DNA from: Candidatus Adlerbacteria bacterium
GTDB taxonomy: Bacteria > Patescibacteriota > Minisyncoccia > Phycocordibacterales > SBAW01
Direction: 5' to 3'
DNA length: 27,300 bases
Assembly: GCA_903840375.1 (NCBI GenBank)
Contig: CAIMFR010000018.1
Coordinates: 1 to 27,300 of the forward strand
The notes below the pieces were generated by a model that did no database searches, was not told the DNA's origin, and worked only from the letters and a program-made list of their open reading frames with translations. Both the position numbers and the translations under genes were made by a program. Positions 13,833 to 22,212 of this stretch are shown one piece after another. Position 1 is the stretch's first letter. Each line of letters opens with the position of its first letter.

Positions 13833-15041
13833 ATGAAGCGCATTCTTATTTTTTCCCTGTCTTATTACCCGCGATTCGTCGGCGGGGCGGAGGTTGCCAT
13901 TAAAGAAATTACGGACCGCATATCGCCGGACGATATTGAGTTCCACATGGTGACGCTTCGCTATGATTCGACTTTGCTGCGTGTGGAGAAAATAGGAAAC
14001 GTTCTCGTGCATCGGATAGGTTTCTCGCGACCATCGCCGACCATCGCCGACTTGAAAAAGTTCCCGCTTCGTCTCAATAAATTTTTCTTTCAATTCACTG
14101 CCGCACTGGAAGCTTCTTCCCTGCATAAAAAATATCACTATGACGCGGTGTGGGCGATGATGGTGCATTCGTGCGGTGTGCCTGCCTCTATTTTTAAATC
14201 TCGCAATCCGCACGTGCCGTACATTCTGACATTGCAGGAAGGTGATCCGCCGGAGCAGATAGAAAAGACGATGCGTCCGTTGTGGTCGCTCTTTGTTCGT
14301 GCATTCAAAAAGGCGGACATCGTGCAAGCTATCTCGACCTTCCTTGGAAATTGGGCGTTGCGGCGCGGGTTCAGCGGTCCTTTGGAAATAATTCCGAACG
14401 GTGTCGACGTCGAGCGATTCTCCAAAGATATCTCGCAAGATGAACGCGCGAAGTTGGAAGAAAAATTAGTGCGGCAGCCGGGCGACGTGTATCTCATCAC
14501 CGTGTCGCGTCTCGTGCAGAAAAATGCCGTCGATGATTGTATTCGCGCGCTCGCACTGCTCCCGAAACATATTCGTCTTCTCGTGGCAGGCATCGGGCCG
14601 GATGAAGAAAAACTGCAGCAGTTGGCGCGGGACCTTCGTGTCGCAGAGCATGTGAGATTCCTCGGGCAGATCGACAATGCAGACGTGCCTAACTATCTAC
14701 ACATCTCCGACATCTTCATCCGTCCGAGCCGTTCCGAGGGTATGGGCAACGCATTCGTCGAGGCGTTCGCCGCCGGAATACCGGTGATAGCGACACAGGA
14801 GGGTGGCATCGCAGATCTTCTTTTCGACGCACAGAGAAACCGCGACAGACCGACCACCGGTTGGGCGGTCGATAAAAATTCTCCGAAGGATATAGCCGGA
14901 ATGGTGATGAATATTCTCACCAACCCGGAGCGTGTTATAAGAGTTATAAAGAATGCGCACGCGCTCGCCGTCGAGAAATACGACTGGGATCTCGTAGCGA
15001 AAGCGATGCGAGAAAAAGTGTTCGGCAAGGTGTTTAAATGA
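13833..15041 (+). CDS. Glycosyltransferase family 4, first gene of the glycan cluster
   Basis: The 402-residue protein has the GT-B fold pattern. The N-domain opens with ILIFSLSYYPRFVGGAEVAIKEI, where the GGAE loop contacts the acceptor side. The C-domain has IIPNGVDVERF, ITVSRLVQKNAVDDCIRAL and the EX7E motif region RPSRSEGMGNAFVEAFAAG. It transfers a sugar from a nucleotide donor with retention of configuration, probably on the cytoplasmic face of the membrane. Donor and acceptor cannot be read from the sequence. The next GT4 gene starts 7 nt downstream. Confidence 0.92.
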   Translation: MKRILIFSLSYYPRFVGGAEVAIKEITDRISPDDIEFHMVTLRYDSTLLRVEKIGNVLVHRIGFSRPSPTIADLKKFPLRLNKFFFQFTAALEASSLHKKYHYDAVWAMMVHSCGVPASIFKSRNPHVPYILTLQEGDPPEQIEKTMRPLWSLFVRAFKKADIVQAISTFLGNWALRRGFSGPLEIIPNGVDVERFSKDISQDERAKLEEKLVRQPGDVYLITVSRLVQKNAVDDCIRALALLPKHIRLLVAGIGPDEEKLQQLARDLRVAEHVRFLGQIDNADVPNYLHISDIFIRPSRSEGMGNAFVEAFAAGIPVIATQEGGIADLLFDAQRNRDRPTTGWAVDKNSPKDIAGMVMNILTNPERVIRVIKNAHALAVEKYDWDLVAKAMREKVFGKVFK

Positions 15042-15048
15042 TTACGAT

Positions 15049-16164
15049 ATGTCTACAAAAATAGTATTGGCAACACCACTTTTCCCTCCTGAGATAGGAG
15101 GACCTGCAACGCACGCAAAGTTCGTTTCGGAGGAATTGTCGAAGATCGATTTTGACATCACTGTCGTACCATTTAGTTCGGTGCGGAAGTATCCGAAGAT
15201 AATCCGTCATTTTATGTATTTTAGAAAACTGATTTCCGCCGGTAAAGACGTGGACATCATCTATGCGCTCGACCCTGTGTCTGTGGGATTGCCGGCAGCA
15301 TTCGCAGCTCGCAAGCTTCATAAGAAATTTATTCTGCGCGTGGCGGGGGATTATGCATGGGAACAGGGTGTGCAACGCTTCGGTGTGAAAGATAATCTTG
15401 ATGTTTTTTTGGACGGCGAAAAAAGGTATTGGCTGCCTGTCCGAATACTTCGTCGCATACAAACATTTGTGGCGCAGCGTGCAGATGCTATCATTGTGCC
15501 GAGTGATTATTTCAAGACGGTCATCGGACGCTGGGGTGTGCTGGCAAAAATATCGGTCATTTACAGCGCGATCGAGCCATTGCCGGCTCAGTCAAAAGCT
15601 GATGCTCGCCGCACTCTGCAGATCAGCGACGACGTAAAACTTATCGTCAGTGCGGGGCGGCTTGTGCCGTGGAAGGGATTTCCTAAACTCATCGATATAT
15701 TCGCTGCGCTCAAAAAAGATATTCCGACCATGCAACTTCGCATCGTTGGCGATGGTCCTGAACGCGCATCGCTCCAGGAAAAAATAACGAGGCTCGGTCT
15801 TCAGGATTCCGTAACACTCACCGGCAGTGTGCCGCAGGAGGATCTCGCTTGCTTCATATCTGCAGCTGATGTATTTGTACTCAATACCCAGTATGAAGGT
15901 TTGTCGCATCAACTTATCGAGGTGATGCAGATGGGCGCACCTATCGTCACGACTTCGGTCGGCGGCAATGTGGAACTTATCACAGACGACGTGAGCGGAC
16001 TCCTGGTGTCGCCGGATTCTATTCAAGAAATGAAGGATGCCGTCAACCGTCTTTTATCCGATGACGCTCTTGCACAACGTTTGGTGGCAGGTGCGAGGCA
16101 AACACTCGGGAAGTTTTCTCCCGAGGTATCGCTTGCACAGCTTAAAGAAATTTTACAAAAATAA
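15049..16164 (+). CDS. Glycosyltransferase family 4
   Basis: The 371-residue protein begins IVLATPLFPPEIGGPATHAKFV, the typical GT4 acceptor-side loop. Its C-domain has SAGRLVPWKGFPKLID, LRIVGDGPERASLQ and NTQYEGLSHQLIEVMQMGAPIV, the donor-binding part with the EX7E glutamates. It sits between two other GT4 genes with gaps of 7 and 1 nt, and no SD precedes it, so the three are translated from one message. It is probably a retaining sugar transferase of the same glycan pathway. Confidence 0.92.
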   Translation: MSTKIVLATPLFPPEIGGPATHAKFVSEELSKIDFDITVVPFSSVRKYPKIIRHFMYFRKLISAGKDVDIIYALDPVSVGLPAAFAARKLHKKFILRVAGDYAWEQGVQRFGVKDNLDVFLDGEKRYWLPVRILRRIQTFVAQRADAIIVPSDYFKTVIGRWGVLAKISVIYSAIEPLPAQSKADARRTLQISDDVKLIVSAGRLVPWKGFPKLIDIFAALKKDIPTMQLRIVGDGPERASLQEKITRLGLQDSVTLTGSVPQEDLACFISAADVFVLNTQYEGLSHQLIEVMQMGAPIVTTSVGGNVELITDDVSGLLVSPDSIQEMKDAVNRLLSDDALAQRLVAGARQTLGKFSPEVSLAQLKEILQK

Positions 16165-16165
16165 T

Positions 16166-17221
16166 ATGGCAAACGACGCTAATAATATCCCGACACAAAA
16201 AGGTCTGCGCGTGCTGATGATTTCCGGTGATCCAAAGGCGCTCTCGACGGAGAGCGGAGTGTATAAACGACTATTGCTCCAGGCTGCGCAAGTCGATTGG
16301 CTTGAGGTTTTTGTTCGCGGAGAAAGCATAGATACGCCGCTTGGTGATCAAGGTATCGTTCGCGGGTTCGCGGGTTCGAAGTTTGCGGTCGCCCGCGAGA
16401 TGGTCAATCTTGCTCTACAAGAAAAATTCGACGTCATCACCACACAAGACCCGTTCTTCCTCGGACTGATAGGATGGCGCATTGCGCAAAAGATCGGCAC
16501 TCGATTGCAGCTCCAAATGCACACCGACATTTTTTCCTCGGCTTTTTCCGGTTTCTCGCGCAAGCTACTGGCAAAATATCTCCTCCGCCGAGCCGACAGT
16601 GTGCGTGTTGTTTCGGAACATATCAGGCAGTCTCTTGAGCGATTGCATCTGTGTGCTCGTGTTTCGGTGTTGCCGGTGTTCATTGACGAGGATGCGATAC
16701 GCGGTGCAGTTGCAGTCGACCTCAAGCGCATCTATCCGCAGTTCTCGCAAATAGTTCTTGTTGCGGCGCGCCTTGAACGGGAGAAACACGTCGACGCTAT
16801 CATTCGCGCGATGCCGAAGATCGTCGTCGCATTTCCTCGTGTTGGTTTTTTGATCGCAGGAAGCGGCTCGCAGAAAGAAGTACTCATTGCATTGACGCAT
16901 CATCTTGGCATAGCAAAACAAGTCATATTTTTAGGGCATCGTGATGACGTATTTTCTTTGTACAAAGAATCGGATTGCGTCATCGCCGCGACCGCTCCGT
17001 ACGAGGGATATGGCGCGGGCACGGTCGAGGCGTTGGCGGCAGGCGCGCCTGTGGTGTCTGCAGATGTAGGTGTTGCGCGCGAAGCAGGTGCGATCATTGT
17101 GAAGTCCCGCCATTATTCGGAAGCTGTGATAAGGGTGTTGGAAAATGAAACACGAGGTGTGTTGCAATTCCAATTGCCGTCGGCGGAAGAGTGGGCAAGG
17201 CAATGGCACGATACATTGTGA
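16166..17221 (+). CDS. Glycosyltransferase family 4
   Basis: From ATG 16166 the protein has 351 residues. Key parts are VLMISGDPKALSTESGVYKRLLLQ, the central ITTQDPFFLGLIGWRIAQKIG, VAARLEREKHVDAIIRAMPKI in the donor domain, and APYEGYGAGTVEALAAGAPVV with the EX7E glutamates. The open frame extends back to 16037, but that part overlaps the previous gene. The start chosen is one base after the previous stop. The C-terminus is shorter than average for the family. It is the last gene before the radical SAM unit. Confidence 0.9.
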   Translation: MANDANNIPTQKGLRVLMISGDPKALSTESGVYKRLLLQAAQVDWLEVFVRGESIDTPLGDQGIVRGFAGSKFAVAREMVNLALQEKFDVITTQDPFFLGLIGWRIAQKIGTRLQLQMHTDIFSSAFSGFSRKLLAKYLLRRADSVRVVSEHIRQSLERLHLCARVSVLPVFIDEDAIRGAVAVDLKRIYPQFSQIVLVAARLEREKHVDAIIRAMPKIVVAFPRVGFLIAGSGSQKEVLIALTHHLGIAKQVIFLGHRDDVFSLYKESDCVIAATAPYEGYGAGTVEALAAGAPVVSADVGVAREAGAIIVKSRHYSEAVIRVLENETRGVLQFQLPSAEEWARQWHDTL

Positions 17222-17231
17222 TTCGTCACTA

Positions 17232-17260
17232 TTGAATTTAAGCGTTCCCTCGTCTATGCT
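17232..17260 (+). promoter_or_regulatory. Promoter of the radical SAM gene
   Basis: TTGAAT (17232-17237) and TATGCT (17255-17260) are exactly 17 bp apart. Transcription from about 17267 leaves a 35-nt leader with the SD GGGAG at 17291-17295. GATTCGT (17220-17226) and ACGAATC (17273-17279) form a perfect 7-bp inverted repeat around the promoter. Confidence 0.6.
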
Positions 17261-17301
17261 GGCATAAGAAGAACGAATCAACATTATGGTGGGAGAAAGC
17301 C

Positions 17302-18786
17302 ATGAAGAATAACGTATGTTTGGTCACTCCGCCGTCGGCATTCTTGCTTGATGAGCGGGTGTTTCCACATCTCGGTATCTTGCGTATCGCTGCTGTACTC
17401 AAACAATCCGGATATCATGTCGATGTTCTCGACACGTCCGGATATTCGAACTATCTGGACATCGTGCGTCATTATGCGGCAACGTCGTCTACTCGAATGT
17501 TCGGCATAACGGCGACAACTCCGCAGATGCCGGCAGCTGCACGTATCGCTCGGGTGCTCCGCGAAGAATTGCCTGATACACGGCGCATCCTCGGTGGACC
17601 ACATGTAACGCTTGCTCATGCCGGACTGAAGCAGGAGCAGAATCGCGACATAGTGGGCGGTCGTGCCGCTCGTGCCGTTTCGCAACTCGACGAACTCTTC
17701 GATGTGCAAGTCATCGGCGATGGCGAAAAGGCGATCTTTCTTGCTTGCGATGAGGCTGCGCCGAAAGTAATCGACGCCGACGATAGGAAGTCCAATTTGT
17801 TTCTCACCAACGAGGACTTTGAACGGCTTCCGTATCCTGCACGTGAACTGATCGATCTCTCCAGTTATCACTACACAATCGACGGTGTAAAAGCTACGTC
17901 GCTCATCGCGCAGCTTGGTTGTCCGTTCGGTTGTCGATTCTGTGCCGGCCGTTCATCTCCATTCTTGCGCGGCATACGTCGACGCGGAGTGGCGAGCATT
18001 ATCGGAGAGATGGAATATCTCTACAAGGAGTATGGCTATACCGGCTTTATGTTCTATGACGATGAACTGAATGTGAATCCGGGATTGGTCGTGCTCATGC
18101 AAAAAATCTCTCGGTTGCAGGATCGTCTCGGTGTGAAGTTTAAACTCCGCGGCTTCATTAAAGCAGAACTCTTCACCGACGAGCAAGCGGAGGCGATGTA
18201 TCAGGCAGGTTTCAGATGGATTCTCACCGGCTTTGAAAGCGGCTCTCCGCGCATTTTGGTGAACATCAACAAACGAGCGACGGTCGATGATAACACTCGC
18301 TGTGTCGAGATCGCGCATCGGCGTGGACTCAAGGTGAAGGCTTTGATGTCTATCGGACATCCCGGCGAATCTCGAGAAACACTTTATGAGACGGCAGCGT
18401 GGTTATTGCTAGTAAAGCCGGACGACTTCGACATTACCACCATCACTCCGTATCCGGGCAGTCCGTACTACGATGATGCGGTCCAATCGCAGTGTGCTGA
18501 TGGTGTGTGGGTCTACAACTGTCCGGGCAGCTATGACCACCTCTATATGGAGGAGATCGACTACCTTAAGGATGTCGATTGTTACAAGGGCATTCCGGGT
18601 GAGGGGGTCTCTCACGTTTGGACAGACTGTCTTACACAGGAAGATATTGCTGAAAGACGCGATAGGATGGAGGCGGATGTACGGCGTGCATTGAACATTC
18701 CGTTCAATCCCTCCGCAGCCTCGCGCCAGTTCGAACATTCGATGGGCATGTCGCTGCCGCCGAGCATTCTTCGCACGACGGCATAG
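17302..18786 (+). CDS. B12-binding-type radical SAM protein
   Basis: The 494-residue protein has an N-terminal Rossmann-like B12-binding-type domain (about 1-140: VTPPSAFLLDERVFPHLGILRIAAVLK, then GITATTPQM and ILGGPHVT). The radical SAM domain follows, with the iron-sulfur cysteines Cys207, Cys211 and Cys214 in CPFGCRFC. The DxHxxG cobalamin-ligand motif is not seen, so base-off cobalamin binding is doubtful. Relatives are methyltransferases or carbon-skeleton enzymes of very varied substrate. It has its own promoter, SD and terminator inside the glycan cluster, so it might modify a lipid or sugar there, or be an unrelated insertion. Confidence 0.85.
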   Translation: MKNNVCLVTPPSAFLLDERVFPHLGILRIAAVLKQSGYHVDVLDTSGYSNYLDIVRHYAATSSTRMFGITATTPQMPAAARIARVLREELPDTRRILGGPHVTLAHAGLKQEQNRDIVGGRAARAVSQLDELFDVQVIGDGEKAIFLACDEAAPKVIDADDRKSNLFLTNEDFERLPYPARELIDLSSYHYTIDGVKATSLIAQLGCPFGCRFCAGRSSPFLRGIRRRGVASIIGEMEYLYKEYGYTGFMFYDDELNVNPGLVVLMQKISRLQDRLGVKFKLRGFIKAELFTDEQAEAMYQAGFRWILTGFESGSPRILVNINKRATVDDNTRCVEIAHRRGLKVKALMSIGHPGESRETLYETAAWLLLVKPDDFDITTITPYPGSPYYDDAVQSQCADGVWVYNCPGSYDHLYMEEIDYLKDVDCYKGIPGEGVSHVWTDCLTQEDIAERRDRMEADVRRALNIPFNPSAASRQFEHSMGMSLPPSILRTTA

Positions 18787-18791
18787 TTTCC

Positions 18792-18829
18792 GACTCCTCT
18801 CTCGCAATAGTGGCAGGGGAGTCTTTTTT
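18792..18829 (+). terminator. Intrinsic terminator after the radical SAM gene
   Basis: GACTCCTC (18792-18799) pairs with GGGGAGTC (18816-18823, one G-U) around a 16-nt loop, followed by TTTTTT. Confidence 0.75.
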
Positions 18830-18843
18830 ATGCGAGCCCGAGT

Positions 18844-18849
18844 TATACT
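18844..18849 (+). promoter_or_regulatory. -10 box seven bases before a start codon
   Basis: TATACT at 18844-18849 places the transcription start near 18856, next to the ATG at 18857. There is no -35 box because the terminator T-run occupies that place, and no TGN extension. Confidence 0.4.
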
Positions 18850-18856
18850 TATTGCT

Positions 18857-19900
18857 ATGCGTCTTCTTATATGCACACAAACCGTTGACCTGGCCGACCC
18901 TGTTATGGGGTTTTTCCACCGATGGATAGAAGAGCTTGCCAAGCATTGCGAATCGGTGACGGTCATTTGTCTGCGTGAAGGCGAGCATGATTTGCCGAAG
19001 AACGTGCGGGTTCTGTCGCTTGGCAAGGAGCGCGGCGCATCTCGTTTGCACTATGTGCTGCGTTTTTATTCTTACCTATGGCACGAACGTAAAAATTACG
19101 ACGCCGTGTTTGTGCATATGAACCAGGAATATGTATTGCTCGGTGGGGTGCTGTGGCGAATGCTTGGGAAAAAAGTCGGCATGTGGCGCAATCACAAGAG
19201 CGGCTCATTGTCGACGTATATCGCCGTGTGGCTGAGTAATGACGTGTTCTGCACTTCGCGGTTATCATTCACGGCACGGTTTGCGAAAAGTCACATCATG
19301 CCGGTCGGCATAGATACCGATTTTTTTTCGCGTAGGACTTTCGTTGATCGGAAAACAAATTCCATACTTTCGCTTGGGCGTATCGCGCCCGTCAAAAATA
19401 TATCTACGCTCATCGACGCGGTTGCTTTATTGCGAGGGAGAAAAATTTCGTTCACATTGGATATCTACGGCGACGCGTTGCCGAGAGACGCAGCTTACAT
19501 GGAATCTCTCAAACGGTCGGTGATAAAAAATAGACTTGATGATGTTGTCACATTTTATGCCGGCATACCGAACGCGGCTACGCCGGAGATATACAATACA
19601 CACGAGATCTTCGTGAACATGTCGCCCAACGGATTGTTTGATAAAACCATTTTTGAAGCCGCCGCATGCGAATGTGTGGTGGTTGCTACAAGTTCCGATT
19701 TCGCAGCCGATGCGGACTCACGTCTTGTTCCCAAAGAAATATCAGTTGCAGCTCTCGCCGATACATTCGAACAAGTGCTCAAGCTTTCTCATGCAGAAAA
19801 AGAAAAGCTCGGCAAAGACCTTCGTGCTGTTGCAGAATCCAAACATGGTCTTGCGCTATTAGTCGAACGACTTATGTATATTTTCAACCATGGAAAATAA
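18857..19900 (+). CDS. Glycosyltransferase family 4
   Basis: From ATG 18857 the protein has 347 residues. It starts RLLICTQTVDLADPVMGFFHRWIEEL, has the central VFVHMNQEYVLLGGVLWRMLGKKVGMWRNHK, and in the donor domain SLGRIAPVKNISTLIDAVALL and IYGDALPRDAAYMESL. The usual EX7E region reads NMSPNGLFDKTIFEAAACE: the first glutamate is replaced (NGLFDKTIFE), as seen in some divergent GT4 enzymes. An upstream in-frame ATG at 18830 lies in the terminator T-run and is rejected. The gene overlaps the next by 11 nt. Confidence 0.88.
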   Translation: MRLLICTQTVDLADPVMGFFHRWIEELAKHCESVTVICLREGEHDLPKNVRVLSLGKERGASRLHYVLRFYSYLWHERKNYDAVFVHMNQEYVLLGGVLWRMLGKKVGMWRNHKSGSLSTYIAVWLSNDVFCTSRLSFTARFAKSHIMPVGIDTDFFSRRTFVDRKTNSILSLGRIAPVKNISTLIDAVALLRGRKISFTLDIYGDALPRDAAYMESLKRSVIKNRLDDVVTFYAGIPNAATPEIYNTHEIFVNMSPNGLFDKTIFEAAACECVVVATSSDFAADADSRLVPKEISVAALADTFEQVLKLSHAEKEKLGKDLRAVAESKHGLALLVERLMYIFNHGK

Positions 19901-20972
19901 ACCCTTACGAGTATATGTTGATGCCAAATGGCGAGTCGAAGGGCTGGGCATATCGGCGCTTCTGTATCCGTTCTGGGGCACGCCGTCATTTGCAAATTTG
20001 CCGTTTGCCGCGGCGACTTGGCGACATGGGTTTGACGCGAAGTATCTTGTACTTGTCGACACGCCCGATGAGGCGGACTATTTATTGTTGCCGCACGATT
20101 GTTGGCGTGTGAAAAAATTGCGTCCTGATATTTTGGCAGATATTACAGACGCATCGCGAAAATATAAAAAGCCTATACTGATAGATGCCAGCGGCGATGC
20201 ATCAGGGAAAATAGATGTGCCGAACAGTCGTATACTGCGGATAAATCAATATCGTTTCGAATTGCCGAAGAACGAGATAACCGTACCGGTGCAGTGCGAG
20301 GATCTGCTCGAATCGTATTGCGACGGTGCGCTCCAAGTGCGTGAAAAAAGTGGTGTGCCGTCTGTCGGTTTCGTGGGGTGGGGAAGGCTCGGCGGTTTGC
20401 AGCGCTGGCGTTCGTTGACGAAGGAAGTGCCGCTGCGCATTGCTGCGTTGTTCAATACAAAGTTGCACACAAAAGAAAAGGGTGTGTTCTGGCGCGAGCG
20501 CGCCGCGCGTATTTTTAATCTGTCGCCTCGCGTACGAGCCGACTTTATCATCCGGCCATCATACTCCGGCCATGCCGGAACAATGGTCGGGGATGCACAG
20601 GAGAATCGCCGCGCATTCGTGCAGAATATTCTTGGTACTGACTACACGCTCGTGGTGAAGGGAGATGCAAATGCCGCCACGCGCTTCTATGAAGTTCTGT
20701 CGCTCGGGCGGATTCCGGTGCTCATCGACACGGCATGTGTCCTGCCGATCGAACGGCTCATCGATTACCGTGAGTGTTGTGTCGTCATCGATTGCAAAGA
20801 TCTCGCACGTGCGCCGGCCATCCTTGCCGATCTTCACGCCAAGCTCTCGTCGGAGCAGTTTGTTGACATGCAGAGAAAAGCACGGCATATCTATGAAACC
20901 TATTTGCGTTATGACGTGTTTACAAGGTATCTTGTCGAGGAGCTTCTTTCATCGAAGCCGACAATAACATAA
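19890..20972 (+). CDS. Exostosin-like glycosyltransferase (GT47-type)
   Basis: The 360-residue protein resembles the exostosin family: VDTPDEADYLLLPHDCW and RKYKKPILIDASGDASG in the N-domain, then VQNILGTDYTLVVKGDANAATRFYEVLSLGRIPVLIDTACVLPIE, the donor-binding block of the family. Bacterial members are inverting glycosyltransferases that build surface polysaccharides. There is no signal peptide, so it acts in the cytoplasm. Its start overlaps the previous GT4 gene and its stop directly abuts the next ATG, so translation is coupled. Confidence 0.85.
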   Translation: MENKPLRVYVDAKWRVEGLGISALLYPFWGTPSFANLPFAAATWRHGFDAKYLVLVDTPDEADYLLLPHDCWRVKKLRPDILADITDASRKYKKPILIDASGDASGKIDVPNSRILRINQYRFELPKNEITVPVQCEDLLESYCDGALQVREKSGVPSVGFVGWGRLGGLQRWRSLTKEVPLRIAALFNTKLHTKEKGVFWRERAARIFNLSPRVRADFIIRPSYSGHAGTMVGDAQENRRAFVQNILGTDYTLVVKGDANAATRFYEVLSLGRIPVLIDTACVLPIERLIDYRECCVVIDCKDLARAPAILADLHAKLSSEQFVDMQRKARHIYETYLRYDVFTRYLVEELLSSKPTIT

Positions 20973-21977
20973 ATGGCTGCACAACCGAAAATACTGATCA
21001 CCGGAGGGCTCGGCTTCATCTTTTCCCACGTGACGGAATATTTCGTCAATAAGGGGTGGAATGTTGTCGTTGTTGACAACTTGTCAGAAGGTAGCCACCC
21101 GGAGATACTTGACCATTCTTTTACGCATTATAATGCGCACACCGCGCACTCGAGTGTCATAGATATTGTGTTAAAGGAGAATCCGGAATATCTGATACAC
21201 GCCGCCGCCATCACCGATGTCGACTATTCGATCCGTGAGTCGCTCCGCACGATACAGAAGAATACTCTCGGTACTGCACATCTGTTCGAAGCTGCGCGTC
21301 AGTTGCCGAATCTGAAAAAATTTATTTACGTTTCGACGGATGAAGTGTACGGCGAGTGCGAACATCGCATGCGCGAGGATGAGATATTGCAGCCGAAAAA
21401 TCCCTACTCTTGTTCCAAGGCTGCCGGTTCACTGATGCATGCCTCATATCACAACACTTTTCCGCATCTGCAGGGCAAGCTTGCCGAGACGCGCTTCTGC
21501 AATGTGTTCGGCCCGCGCCAAGACAAGGCGAAGATCCTCGCCCGCATCAAGTACAGCCTCAAGACCAACACGTCGATACCGGTGCACAACGACGGCAAAG
21601 GTTGCCGCGAATATATGTATGTGAAAAATATCCCGCCGGCAATTGATCTCATTTTGGAAAAGGGAACGGGCGTCTATAACGTGACGCTCAACGACAGCTA
21701 CACCGTAAAAGATCTCATTGCAAAGTCTACAGAAGTTACCGGCAAAAAAATACTGACGCATGAGGCTCATCGCACTGGCATGGACATGCGGTATCAGATG
21801 GACAGCGCGCGCATTCGCGATCTCGGTTGGAAGCCTCTCTACACATTTGAGGAAGGTGCGAAAGAATATCTGCTTGGCGACGACGAAGTGCCTGTGACGA
21901 AAAGTGCGTGGGAATGGAACGCATCGTCGGTTATAAAAAATCGTATCAAAAAGTTTCTAGGGAAAGAAGATAGATAA
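20973..21977 (+). CDS. NAD-dependent sugar-nucleotide dehydratase/epimerase (extended SDR)
   Basis: The 334-residue protein has the N-terminal Rossmann motif TGGLGFIFSH (10-19), where the third glycine of GxxGxxG is Phe17, which is unusual. The catalytic Tyr145-x3-Lys149 lies in NPYSCSKAAGS. VSTDEVYGE carries the Asp-Glu pair typical of 4,6-dehydratases such as RmlB rather than of plain epimerases. I infer a 4-keto-6-deoxy sugar product, with the aminotransferase downstream as the next step. It starts right after the preceding stop, without SD. Confidence 0.87.
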   Translation: MAAQPKILITGGLGFIFSHVTEYFVNKGWNVVVVDNLSEGSHPEILDHSFTHYNAHTAHSSVIDIVLKENPEYLIHAAAITDVDYSIRESLRTIQKNTLGTAHLFEAARQLPNLKKFIYVSTDEVYGECEHRMREDEILQPKNPYSCSKAAGSLMHASYHNTFPHLQGKLAETRFCNVFGPRQDKAKILARIKYSLKTNTSIPVHNDGKGCREYMYVKNIPPAIDLILEKGTGVYNVTLNDSYTVKDLIAKSTEVTGKKILTHEAHRTGMDMRYQMDSARIRDLGWKPLYTFEEGAKEYLLGDDEVPVTKSAWEWNASSVIKNRIKKFLGKEDR

Positions 21978-22001
21978 AAATAAAGAGGGTGGTAAACCTC
22001 T
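21972..22001 (-). terminator. Terminator-like hairpin on the minus strand
   Basis: Read on the minus strand, AGAGG (from 22001) pairs with CCTCT (to 21984) with an 8-nt loop and is followed by TTATTTTTATC. The stem is short (5-6 bp). On the plus strand no T-run follows, so it points to a minus-strand transcript ending beside the dehydratase stop codon. Confidence 0.4.
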
Positions 22002-22140
22002 CGCTCCATTCACGTGGCCAGTGTCTGGTTTCTACAGGACTAATCCTGCAAGATTGAGTTTGCTGTAATCATCTCCGATCCAGCTGGAGAAGGTGTTGAG
22101 CTATGCAGCATATTTAGCCGCCAGTTTTTAGAAAAAAACT
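21978..22140 (-). ncRNA. Candidate minus-strand RNA (or short gene remnant) in a 235-nt gap
   Basis: The gap between the dehydratase and aminotransferase genes holds no plus-strand gene. On the minus strand a promoter (22141-22168) and a terminator-like hairpin (21972-22001) bracket about 150 nt that fold into several small hairpins: 22071-22090 region (TCTCC/GGAGA), 22035-22048 (CAGGA/TCCTG) and 22019-22029 (CCAG/CTGG). The same strand has short open stretches broken by stops, so a decayed gene is an alternative. No known RNA family was recognised. Confidence 0.35.
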
Positions 22141-22141
22141 G
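22122..22141. repeat. Hairpin CAGTTTTT / AAAAACTG
   Basis: An 8-bp perfect stem with a 4-nt loop (22130-22133). It contains a run of A on one strand and T on the other, so it could act in either direction, and it overlaps the edge of the minus-strand promoter. Confidence 0.5.
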
Positions 22142-22168
22142 TTGTACAAAATATATTTTTATTGTCAA
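22141..22168 (-). promoter_or_regulatory. Minus-strand promoter
   Basis: On the minus strand a consensus TTGACA (22168-22163) is followed after 16 bp by TACAAC (22146-22141). Transcription would begin near 22134 and run towards the dehydratase gene. Confidence 0.45.
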
Positions 22169-22190
22169 GTATCTTTGATGAGCATTTGTT

Positions 22191-22199
22191 TGTTATAAT
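22191..22199 (+). promoter_or_regulatory. Extended -10 promoter of the aminotransferase gene
   Basis: TGT followed by a consensus TATAAT (22194-22199). Transcription from about 22206 would leave about seven bases before the ATG at 22213. The ATG at 22201 would lie upstream of the transcript start. Confidence 0.5.
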
Positions 22200-22212
22200 C
22201 ATGCAAAAGCGT

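Noticed and set aside
13722..14438. A 238-codon minus-strand open frame opposite the first glycosyltransferase gene
   Set aside because: It crosses the junction of two well-supported plus-strand genes and has no protein-like motif.
21978..22140. tmRNA, RNase P RNA or signal-recognition RNA in the 235-nt gap
   Set aside because: There is no 3' CCA acceptor-type end, no tag sequence ending in Ala-Ala and no conserved core of RNase P or SRP RNA on either strand.
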